Part shown: one piece after another, positions 33,851-40,654 of the stretch
Layout of the letters: each line of letters starts with the position of its first letter
Numbering within the stretch: position 1 is the first letter of the stretch
Source of the DNA: Enterococcus pallens ATCC BAA-351
GTDB taxonomy: Bacteria > Bacillota > Bacilli > Lactobacillales > Enterococcaceae
Assembly: GCF_000407485.1 (NCBI RefSeq)
Contig: NZ_ASWD01000002.1
Coordinates: 496,001-560,000, forward strand
DNA: 64,000 bases
Direction of reading: 5' to 3'
The notes under the pieces: model-generated
Databases searched by the model: none
The model's input: the letters and a program-made list of their open reading frames with translations, nothing else
Told to the model about the DNA's origin: nothing
Translations under genes and position numbers: made by a program

Positions 33851-35538
33851 AGCCACATTCCCTTTTCAAATTCATTTAAGGTTTCCGTCAGTTCCTTGAC
33901 CAGCTTTTTAATTATCTGGTCATCCTGCTTGGCTAACTCTGCCTCAAAACGCAGCAATAAGGTTTGAATATATTCCCGCTTTTCACCGGTTGTTTCCGCA
34001 TATAAACGTTCCAGTCGGGCGGTTAGCAGACGGTTTTCCGCTCGATCTCGTGGATGGATTTTCAGCTTTTCCAGTTTATTGAGGCTGTGCTGAATTTCCT
34101 CGGGACTCAGCTTGCCTGGTGATTCTTCGATAATCAGCTGATGAGTTTCTCCGGTTTGCTTCACTGTTACCAGCACCTCCAAAATACCGCTCGTATCATA
34201 AGTAAAGCGGCAATCTACCGGATAGTCCTTAGGTGCTGGATCTAGCGGAATAATGATCTCGCCAATTTTCAGGTTTTCACTGACACGGGGGCTTTCCCCT
34301 TGATACACGGCAAAACGGATTTTGGGCTGCTGATCTCTTACCGTATAAAAAGTCTCTACCTTACTCACCGGGATTGTCGTATTCCGCTCAATAATGGGCG
34401 TAAAAACCCCATTGATCCATTCATTGCCCAGCTCTCTAACCGATTCGACCCCCAGTGTGTGGGAACAGACATCCGTCAGCATCAATTCAGATACCATGCT
34501 GTGATCCTTTTTCAACGCAGTTTGAATCCCTGCACCGATACCTACTGCTTCATCTGGATTGATGGAAGTATAAGGAATCGTTCGCAGCAGCTTAGCCAAA
34601 AAGCTGCGTACAACAGGATCTTTGGTGGCTCCGCCAATCAAGATTACGCGGTCAATTTCTTCGACTGTCATCTTTTTATCATTCAGCACTCGACCAACCG
34701 GCAGACGCATTTTAGCCAGCAAGGGCTCACACAATTTTTCATACTGCGGCTTAGTCAGCTCATAGGAATAAATGGTACCGTCCTTTTCAAACTCGAAACC
34801 ACTCCTTGCTTGAAAGGACAATTCCCTTTTCAGCATTTCAGCTTTTTGATAAATAACCGAAAGAACCGCAGCTGGCAAAGCTTCCTGCTCCAATTTGCTT
34901 TTGACTAAGCAATCTCGAATGATCAACTGGGTGAAGTCTTCTCCTCCCAGCTGGTTATCTCCGGCAATTGCCTCCACCTGCATAATCCCTTCAAACATTT
35001 CCAATAGAGAAACATCGAAGGTTCCCCCACCTAGGTCAATCACTAAAATGGATAAATCTTCCTCCTGGTGCAGCCCATAAGCCATGGCAGCCGCAGTCGG
35101 CTCACTAATTAGATTCAACACGTTTAAGCCGGCTAATTTAGCCGCCTCCATCGTCGCTTCCCGTTGAATATTGTTAAAATAGGCCGGTACGCTGATTACA
35201 ACCTCGTCACAAGGCTCCTGTAAAAACAGCTCAGCATCTTCCTTTAAGCTTGATAAAACCAATGAAGAAAATTCGATCGGTGAAAAGGAATAACTGCCTA
35301 ACTGATACATTTTCTCTGTTCCCATAAAACGCTTGAAAGCTGCCGCTGTCTTTTGTGGATGACTAACCAGACGTTGCTTGGCAATTTCTCCCACTAATAT
35401 GTCGTTATTTTCGTCTACTCCGATTACTGACGGAGTCAAATAGCTGCCAAATCGATTGGCAATCAGCACCACCTGCTCCCCATCCCAGAAGGATGCCAAA
35501 CTATTAGACGTTCCTAAATCAATCCCGATTACCGCCAT
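33847..35538 (-). CDS. hscC: HscC-like Hsp70 chaperone
   Basis: 563-residue Hsp70. The ATPase domain (about 1-360) has IGIDLGTSNSLASFW, DLGGGTFDVSLLE and VILIGGATKDPVVR; the substrate-binding sandwich follows at about 375-490. The helical lid is short, and no acidic EEVD-like tail exists. Length and order match HscC rather than DnaK (about 610). Translationally coupled to the J-like membrane protein downstream. Likely a specialised chaperone acting near the membrane. A promoter with TACACT as -10 lies about 35 bp upstream. No CIRCE or CtsR box was seen, so it is probably not part of the heat-shock regulon. Confidence 0.9.
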   Translation of the reverse strand: MAVIGIDLGTSNSLASFWDGEQVVLIANRFGSYLTPSVIGVDENNDILVGEIAKQRLVSHPQKTAAAFKRFMGTEKMYQLGSYSFSPIEFSSLVLSSLKEDAELFLQEPCDEVVISVPAYFNNIQREATMEAAKLAGLNVLNLISEPTAAAMAYGLHQEEDLSILVIDLGGGTFDVSLLEMFEGIMQVEAIAGDNQLGGEDFTQLIIRDCLVKSKLEQEALPAAVLSVIYQKAEMLKRELSFQARSGFEFEKDGTIYSYELTKPQYEKLCEPLLAKMRLPVGRVLNDKKMTVEEIDRVILIGGATKDPVVRSFLAKLLRTIPYTSINPDEAVGIGAGIQTALKKDHSMVSELMLTDVCSHTLGVESVRELGNEWINGVFTPIIERNTTIPVSKVETFYTVRDQQPKIRFAVYQGESPRVSENLKIGEIIIPLDPAPKDYPVDCRFTYDTSGILEVLVTVKQTGETHQLIIEESPGKLSPEEIQHSLNKLEKLKIHPRDRAENRLLTARLERLYAETTGEKREYIQTLLLRFEAELAKQDDQIIKKLVKELTETLNEFEKGMWL

Positions 35539-35583
35539 TTTTCCACTCCCTTTTTTTATATAAAGTGTAGCATAAACCGCCGC

Positions 35584-35620
35584 GTAAAAAAGACCCTGCC
35601 GGAAATTTCCGACAAGGTCT
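35584..35620 (-). terminator. Terminator after the full-length methyltransferase frame
   Basis: 15-bp stem with G-U pairs, arms 35591-35605 and 35606-35620, then a T run on the minus strand (complement of 35586-35590). It follows the TAA at 35629-35631, not the internal TAG. Confidence 0.75.
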
Positions 35621-35697
35621 TAGGAATCTTATTTTGAATTGGTTGCTGAAACAATCAGCATCATTGGGCGACGGAACTCATCCTTCATCCCGGGAAC

Positions 35698-36363
35698 CTA
35701 TAGCATTGATTCTGGCGGAGTGGGCTCCACTAAACGATTGATGGCAAAACCATTGGTTAACAAACCATCTAAATAGGTCGTTAACGTTTTATGGTATTTA
35801 GTCACTTCGCTGCCTAAAAAGTGGGCCGTCCGCTCCCCTTCATAGAAATAATTATCTACCGGGAAGTGTAAAATCTCGCCGTTTTCATCATAATACCAGT
35901 CCTGGGTTCCGTAAGCAGTAAATACTGGATGCTCTACGGAAAAGACAAATTTTCCACCGTCTTTTAAATAGCTATGAACATTTTTAGCCACTGCTTCAAA
36001 AGATGGAATGTAATGAAACGCTAAAGAACTGATTACTATATCAAATTGATCCGCATCAAAAGAAGCCTCTTCGATCCCTTCTCTTAAATAGGTCACGTTG
36101 GAATAGGGTGTTTGCTGTCTAGCAACCTCCAGCATCTTCTCAGAGATGTCTACGCCGATAACCGATTTGGCGCCATGCTCAGCAGCATAGATACAATGCC
36201 AGCCATAGCCGCAGCCTAAATCAAGCACCGTTTTGCCTTCAAAATCCGGCAGCAGGCCTTCTAGTGTCTGCCACTCGCCTGCTCCCTGCAGCCCCTTTTT
36301 ACTCCGGTCCATTTGACTGTAGCTTTCAAAAAATTCTTCGTTGTCATAAATATTGTTTGTCAT
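35698..36363 (-). CDS. SAM-dependent methyltransferase with an in-frame TAG near the C-terminus
   Basis: Class I methyltransferase. GEWQTLEGLLPD leads into motif I VLDLGCGYGWHCIYAAEHGA (about 45-64), then VIGVDISEKML, FDIVISSLAFHYI and GGKFVFSVEHP. The frame stops at TAG 35698-35700 after PTPPESML. Beyond the TAG the same frame continues for 22 codons (VPGMKDEFRRPMMLIV and six more) to a TAA at 35629-35631. That extension looks like the normal family C-terminus (PGMKDE-RRPMML), so the gene seems to have acquired a nonsense codon. Product is 221 residues instead of 244. Start ATG 36363 has GGAGG eight bases upstream. Substrate unknown; activity of the truncated form uncertain. Confidence 0.82.
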   Translation of the reverse strand: MTNNIYDNEEFFESYSQMDRSKKGLQGAGEWQTLEGLLPDFEGKTVLDLGCGYGWHCIYAAEHGAKSVIGVDISEKMLEVARQQTPYSNVTYLREGIEEASFDADQFDIVISSLAFHYIPSFEAVAKNVHSYLKDGGKFVFSVEHPVFTAYGTQDWYYDENGEILHFPVDNYFYEGERTAHFLGSEVTKYHKTLTTYLDGLLTNGFAINRLVEPTPPESML

Positions 36364-36496
36364 TCTATTTTCCTCCATGTAATTAGATTATCTTTTGGCC
36401 ATTACATGGAGTTCATCTCTTTTGTGGGCAATCATGTTCATCGCTCCCTTCGCTTTAAATATGCTGTTAGTTTAACATATTTTACGCTAAATTTCC

Positions 36497-36997
36497 TTAC
36501 GCTAGCTGTTGGATGATTTCGCTAGCGATTTCTTGCGGACAGCGATGAGAGGTTTCTACCGTAATTTTGGCTAATTGTTCATACAAGCGTTCACGAGAAT
36601 GGAATAGGTCCTTAATTTCTCCATCATTCTTGTTAGCTGCATTCGGGCGAATATTTTCTTCATCATTGCGAATGCGGTCAATCAGCACCTCCGGATCAGC
36701 TTTTAGGTAAATGACTTTTTTATCTGCCAATACCTGCTGATTTTCTTCCTGCAAAATGACTCCGCCGCCTGTTGCGATTACGGACTCTTGAGTGATGGCT
36801 TCTTTCAGCAAATTGGTTTCGTGCTGACGGAAAGAAGCTTCTCCATGCTGCTCAAAGTATTGACTGATTGAGCCGATACGTTCAACTAGCACATCATCCA
36901 TATCTACCCGTTGGCAATTCAAGATATTGGCTACCTCGCGACTGATTGTTGTTTTTCCTGCTCCCATAAACCCGATTAAAATAATAGATTCCATCAT
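36497..36997 (-). CDS. aroK: Shikimate kinase
   Basis: 166-residue P-loop kinase that phosphorylates shikimate at O3. Walker A GFMGAGKTT is at 9-17. The shikimate-binding DMDD lies near 33-36, with RQHETNLLKEA and GGGVILQ near 77-83. The lid segment contains R110-type arginines (DRIRNDEENIRP). It looks intact. ATG 36997 and ATG 36994 are both possible, with GGAG upstream. In E. faecalis this gene is separated from aroB by aroC, tyrA and aroA; here it follows aroB after only 23 bp, so the middle of the operon is missing. Confidence 0.92.
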   Translation of the reverse strand: MMESIILIGFMGAGKTTISREVANILNCQRVDMDDVLVERIGSISQYFEQHGEASFRQHETNLLKEAITQESVIATGGGVILQEENQQVLADKKVIYLKADPEVLIDRIRNDEENIRPNAANKNDGEIKDLFHSRERLYEQLAKITVETSHRCPQEIASEIIQQLA

Positions 36998-37020
36998 AAA
37001 CTTCTCCTTTTTTTCATTTT

Positions 37021-37245
37021 TTAGGCAGTAATGTATTCTTTAAGCTCTGTCAGAGGAACGGTGTGGATTTGACCTTTCCCGATGTCCTCCACCACTACGA
37101 TTCGAATCTTGTCTCCTCTGACTTTTTTGTCATGCATAATTGCTTGATAAATTTTCTCCGTGTTCCATGGTGTATAGGCAGAAGGCAATTGAAATTTTTC
37201 TACCATTTGAATAATTTCCTCAGTTAATTGCCTTCTGCTCAGCCC
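37021..37245 (-). CDS. aroB: 3-dehydroquinate synthase, C-terminal part in the -1 frame
   Basis: In the -1 frame relative to the main aroB frame the sequence reads GLSRRQLTEEIIQ, then MVEKFQLPSAY, KIYQAIMHDKKVRGDKIR and VPLTEL, which is the ordinary C-terminal domain of AroB. It joins the upstream part seamlessly if the ribosome slips back one base at AAAAAAG (37251-37245); the fused product would be 353 residues, the normal AroB length. An ATG at 37206 could start a 61-residue fragment, but there is only a weak Shine-Dalgarno. Alone it lacks the active site. Confidence 0.8.
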   Translation of the reverse strand, partial: GLSRRQLTEEIIQMVEKFQLPSAYTPWNTEKIYQAIMHDKKVRGDKIRIVVVEDIGKGQIHTVPLTELKEYITA

Positions 37246-37251
37246 TTTTTT
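37178..37251 (-). other. Candidate -1 ribosomal frameshift signal in aroB
   Basis: On the minus strand the zero frame reads A-AAA-AAG (37251-37245), then GGC TGA (six bases). A perfect 13-bp stem follows: GCAGAAGGCAATT at 37238-37226 and its complement at 37190-37178. The 35-nt loop can form an inner GAAATT/AATTTC helix next to the 3' arm. Slippery heptamer, 6-nt spacer and stem-loop are the three parts of a programmed -1 site, and -1 is the exact shift needed to restore AroB. A lost A in a homopolymer (mutation or sequencing error) would give the same frame break. Confidence 0.5.
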
Positions 37252-38081
37252 ACCGCACCTCGCGTCATTTGAACCATGCCTAACGCAACGGCTTCTCCAT
37301 GACTGATCATTTCGTAATTTTCACTGGCCTCTAGTCCATGACCAATCGTATGTCCGAAGTTTAACAGCAAGCGATCTCCTTGATCGAATTCATCACGTTC
37401 AACCAGATGTTTCTTCACATTCAAGGCTTTTTTGATGATGCTTTCGCTGTTGGTTAAAATGTCTTCCATCTTAGTCATTTTCCGCAGCTGTCTCCACAGA
37501 TTAATATCCTGGATCAAGGCACATTTGATCACTTCCGCCATGCCCTCTGACAAACGTCTTTGCGGTAAAGTCTGCAGCGTATTGGGATCAATTAAAACGC
37601 CGTCTGGTTGGGCGAAGGTCCCGATTAAATTTTTAGCTTTTTCACAATTCACGCCCGTTTTGCCGCCGATACTGGAATCTACTTGAGCCAATAACGAAGT
37701 CGGCACTTGGATGAAGCTTAAGCCACGCATGTAAGTTGAAGCCACGAAACCGGTTAGATCCCCAATTACTCCGCCACCTAAACCGATTAATGAATCGCTG
37801 CGGCTGAAGTCGTTGTCTGTGAGAAAATCGTAAAGCTCATTGGCTGTCACCAGTGACTTTGTCTTTTCGCCAGCATCAACAACGTAAGGGTAAACGTCGA
37901 AGCCTTGAATTTCCAAGTATTGTACGACCGTTTGTCCGTAATGAGGAAAGACGTTCGTATCACTGATTAGGGCAATTTTACGTGAAGACCAAATGTCAGC
38001 TGTCCAGCTGCCAATTCGCTTCAGTGCATCTTTTTCGACTAGAATCTCATAGGTTTTACTAGGTAATTCAACTTTTAGCAT
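37239..38081 (-). CDS. aroB: 3-dehydroquinate synthase, main frame, stops early
   Basis: 280 residues of AroB in the zero frame. The NAD-binding part has DAGEKTKS and GLGGGVIGDLTGFVASTYMRG. The metal and substrate region has QVPTSLLAQVDSSIGGKTGVN, KAKNLIGTF, EGMAEVIKCA, and metal ligands in NFGHTIGHGLE and HGEAVALG. It ends VKKG at TGA 37239-37241, about 70 residues short of normal; the rest is in the -1 frame. AroB makes 3-dehydroquinate from DAHP. Its start overlaps the DAHP synthase stop by 7 bp, so it is part of the aro operon. Functional only if frameshifting occurs or if the break is a sequence error; otherwise a pseudogene. Confidence 0.85.
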   Translation of the reverse strand: MLKVELPSKTYEILVEKDALKRIGSWTADIWSSRKIALISDTNVFPHYGQTVVQYLEIQGFDVYPYVVDAGEKTKSLVTANELYDFLTDNDFSRSDSLIGLGGGVIGDLTGFVASTYMRGLSFIQVPTSLLAQVDSSIGGKTGVNCEKAKNLIGTFAQPDGVLIDPNTLQTLPQRRLSEGMAEVIKCALIQDINLWRQLRKMTKMEDILTNSESIIKKALNVKKHLVERDEFDQGDRLLLNFGHTIGHGLEASENYEMISHGEAVALGMVQMTRGAVKKG

Positions 38082-39115
38082 ACGATTTCCTCCTTCGATA
38101 ACTCGTTAATCTGCTTCATCGCTTCGGTTAAAATAGTGACTTCCTTCATCATTTGCAAGTAATTCTTTTCGTTTAGCGATTGTTCGCCATCTGACCAAGC
38201 ATTGACTGGATCAGGGTGAATTTCCACAATCATGCCGTCAGCGCCGCTGGCAACACCTGCTCGAGCCATTGGTGAAACCAGATCCCAAATTCCAGTCCCG
38301 TGACTAGGGTCAACAATAACTGGGAAGTGGCTCAGCTTCTTCATTAACGGTACGGCACTTAAATCTAAGGTGTTGCGGGTGGCGCGTTCGTAAGTCCGAA
38401 TGCCGCGTTCAATGAACAAGATGTTGAAATTATTTTGAACAGCGATGTATTCTGCCGCGTTCAACCATTCTTCAATCGTACCGGAGATTCCGCGTTTTAG
38501 ACCAATTGGTTTTCCTGTTTTGCCCACAGCTTCCAATAGACGGAAGTTTTGCATGTTGCGGGCACCAATTTGAATAATATCTGCGTACTGACAAACCACA
38601 TCAATATGGGCTTCGTCCATCACTTCGGTAATTACCTTCAAGCCATGAGCATCGGCAGCTTTCCGCATAATTCTCAAGCCCTCTTCCCCCATTCCTTGGA
38701 AAGCATAAGGAGAAGTACGCGGCTTGTATGCCCCGCCTCTAAGAATCTGAGCTCCGCCGGCTTTTGCCATGCGTGCAGCCTCCATGATTTGTTCTTCTCC
38801 TTCAACTGAACAAGGACCAGCCATTGTAACGAAGCTGCCATCACCGATCTTCACACCGTCCACATCAACGACAGTATTTTGGGGATGGAATTCTCGTGAA
38901 GTCAATTTGTAGCTGTTCGTAATTGGTACTACCCGCTCCACTGAGGAGTAGCGCTGGAAGGAGATGGTTTGTAAAATTTCCGGATCTCCTAGTAAGCCTA
39001 ATACGATTCGATCTTTTCCGTGATTAACCTGCACCTCCAGGCCATTTTCTTTAATTTTATTAATAATCGGCTGTAATTCGCCCTCGGTTACTTCCTGCTT
39101 CATAATTAAAATCAT
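38075..39115 (-). CDS. aroF: DAHP synthase, type I-beta
   Basis: 346-residue first enzyme of the shikimate pathway (PEP plus erythrose 4-phosphate to DAHP). Residues 1-75 form the ferredoxin-like regulatory domain seen in I-beta enzymes. The barrel has GPCSVEGEEQI, GGAYKPRTSPYAFQG, QIGARNMQNF, KPIGLKRGIS and DPSHGTG, with the metal-binding Cys, His, Glu and Asp positions present. Complete. Start at ATG 39115, ten bases after AGGAG; a GTG at 39124 overlaps the Shine-Dalgarno. It follows an aroE remnant and precedes aroB. The leader carries an attenuator-like element. Confidence 0.93.
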   Translation of the reverse strand: MILIMKQEVTEGELQPIINKIKENGLEVQVNHGKDRIVLGLLGDPEILQTISFQRYSSVERVVPITNSYKLTSREFHPQNTVVDVDGVKIGDGSFVTMAGPCSVEGEEQIMEAARMAKAGGAQILRGGAYKPRTSPYAFQGMGEEGLRIMRKAADAHGLKVITEVMDEAHIDVVCQYADIIQIGARNMQNFRLLEAVGKTGKPIGLKRGISGTIEEWLNAAEYIAVQNNFNILFIERGIRTYERATRNTLDLSAVPLMKKLSHFPVIVDPSHGTGIWDLVSPMARAGVASGADGMIVEIHPDPVNAWSDGEQSLNEKNYLQMMKEVTILTEAMKQINELSKEEIVC

Positions 39116-39217
39116 GTATGTCACACTCCTATTTTTTAATTTCCGTTGTTACTAATGATCGGGGAACTTCCCGCTGTATTTCTTCGCTTAAAGGCAGCTG
39201 CTGGAAGCTAACTATTA

Positions 39218-39397
39218 TCAAACACCCGTATATCCGCTTTTAATACGTCGGCCCAACGTCTCAGGCTTCCCATCAAAGCTTAAATAGACTGCGTTAATCT
39301 CTACTTCACGAAACGATGTAGTAGGCATCGTTGGCGGTCTTGCTGGCAAGGCATATAAGCCTGCTAGTCTTGTCTGTCCCGAAATTGCTTTTTTCAT
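39218..39397 (-). pseudogene. aroE: Shikimate dehydrogenase remnant (aroE N-terminus)
   Basis: A 59-codon frame with a strong GAGGAGGTAAGG Shine-Dalgarno starts at ATG 39397. It encodes SGQTRLAGLYALPARP and later NAVYLSFDGKPETLG, which line up with the first 55 residues of AroE (typically TRLAGLxAxPxxHSLSP, then AVYLAFD). The shikimate-binding HSxSP segment is missing, apparently deleted in frame, and the frame ends at TGA 39218-39220, more than 200 residues early. The remaining 100 bp to the DAHP synthase start show no aroE sequence I can recognise. In E. faecalis aroE occupies this exact operon position, so this is a decayed copy. Confidence 0.72.
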
Positions 39398-39430
39398 TCC
39401 TTACCTCCTCAAGTTTTACAGTTAGTAGCC

Positions 39431-39472
39431 AAAAAAAGACTCATTGTAGATGAAAAATCTACAATGAGTCTT
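39431..39472 (-). terminator. Attenuator terminator in the aro operon leader
   Basis: Perfect 16-bp stem, arms 39436-39451 and 39457-39472, then seven T on the minus strand. It lies 34 bp before the aroE remnant start, so transcription of the aro genes must pass it. Confidence 0.85.
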
Positions 39473-39502
39473 CTGCCCGAAAAATAAAAGGTATAGAAAA
39501 AG

Positions 39503-39530
39503 CCACTATAGATATTTTCATCTACGTGGC
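39503..39530 (-). promoter_or_regulatory. Candidate antiterminator segment of the aro leader
   Basis: A GCCAC/GTGGC hairpin encloses GTAGATGAAAAT (39525-39514), which is complementary to bases 39446-39458 inside the terminator. Pairing of the two would break the terminator. No T-box sequence was found. Confidence 0.45.
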
Positions 39531-39540
39531 GAAAGTCATC

Positions 39541-39929
39541 TCAAACTTCTCTAGCCATCATAGATACAAACACGTTGTCTGTTTGCATCCATGATTTCAT
39601 GAATACAAACCTATCTAAAATAGCTAAAGTAATACGTATTCAGTTGTGTATTAATATTCTTGATCATATTAATCGCCCCAAACTGTTTTTTAAGATTGGC
39701 TTAATTCTAGAGATGTTTCTGCCGCTTGTCAACACTTTTGCTAAAAAAAATTTTACTTTTTAAAAAAAAACGTCTTGCATTGTGAAGTTATTCTCAATGT
39801 TTTCCTTGGTTTAACAGGCTTTTCTACGAATTTTCATTTGCCAAAATTTTTTCAAAAAATAAAAGCTGGAAACCCCATGAAATTACTACTCGAACTTGCT
39901 ATAATAACCGAAAAAGGAGACCTGCCTAG
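39541..39929. other. Intergenic stretch upstream of the aro leader
   Basis: AT-rich. On the minus strand a possible 19-codon leader peptide runs from ATG 39600 to TGA 39541, with one Trp and one Phe codon but only a weak Shine-Dalgarno. The promoter of the aro leader and, on the plus strand, that of the ElaA-like gene must lie here; neither is clear. Confidence 0.3.
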
Positions 39930-40385
39930 ATGGATATTCAAGTAAAAACCATCAGCGAATTAACTGCTGAAGAGTTATTAACTATTTTTATTGAACGGGT
40001 AGCTGTGTTTGTAGTCGAACAAAATTGCCCCTATCAAGAAGCCGATGAAGAGGACAAAACAGCCTTGCATCTTTGCTTCACCGAAGGCCCTAATTTACAA
40101 GCCTATTCCCGAATTATTGATAAAGGCGATTATGTCACCTTTGGACGTGTCCTAGTCGTACAGCATGCCCGCAAACAGCATTTAGGCCGACAGCTGGTCC
40201 AGCGAACCATCGAAGAAATTCAACAGCGCTTTCCAGGTAAAACCATTACTATTTCCGGCCAAGCCTACTTGCAAAAATTTTATGAGTCCTTCGGTTTCAG
40301 GACTGTTTCCGAAGAATATTTGGAAGATGGGATTCCTCATATTGACATGACTTTATCCTCTCAAGAAAGCCTCGGCAGTATCTAA
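39930..40385 (+). CDS. ElaA-type GNAT acetyltransferase
   Basis: 151-residue GNAT protein of the ElaA group. It has RVAVFVVEQNCPYQEADEED near the start (the ElaA-typical R-x-x-VFVVEQ-C-Y-E-D pattern), GRVLVVQHARKQHLGRQLVQ for acetyl-CoA binding and LQKFYESFGF near the end. Substrate unknown. Start ATG 39930 follows AAAAGGAG. Single gene; a weak hairpin (40374-40382 with 40390-40398) follows. Confidence 0.9.
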   Translation: MDIQVKTISELTAEELLTIFIERVAVFVVEQNCPYQEADEEDKTALHLCFTEGPNLQAYSRIIDKGDYVTFGRVLVVQHARKQHLGRQLVQRTIEEIQQRFPGKTITISGQAYLQKFYESFGFRTVSEEYLEDGIPHIDMTLSSQESLGSI

Positions 40386-40654
40386 AATGGATACTGCCTT
40401 GCGCTTCTCATTATAATTGTCGGTAATTTTAATCGACACACGCCTGTCTGCTCATTATTTCCTCCTACCGTATTATTTTCAAATCAACCTTTATTTCTCA
40501 TCCTTTGTATTTTTCCACCCAATTGCTTTATCTTTTACTGTTTATTTTATTTACCTTTCTAAGAATATAACTAGTTTCTCCAGCGAGAACGCTTCAGCAA
40601 CCTCAAAATTTCATAGCTAGGTATATAATAAAAGAGGAAAAAGGGAGGATTTTT

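Noticed and set aside
37021-37206. A separate 61-residue gene downstream of aroB
   Set aside because: Its sequence is the normal AroB C-terminus and continues in frame upstream past its ATG to the frameshift point, so it is part of aroB, not an independent gene.
39436-39600. A T-box riboswitch before the aromatic operon
   Set aside because: A terminator and a competing helix are present, but no AGGGTGG-type T-box sequence or stem I features could be found.
39575-39763. A 62-codon open frame on the plus strand
   Set aside because: No Shine-Dalgarno, AT-rich intergenic composition, and no recognisable protein pattern; it opposes the aro leader.
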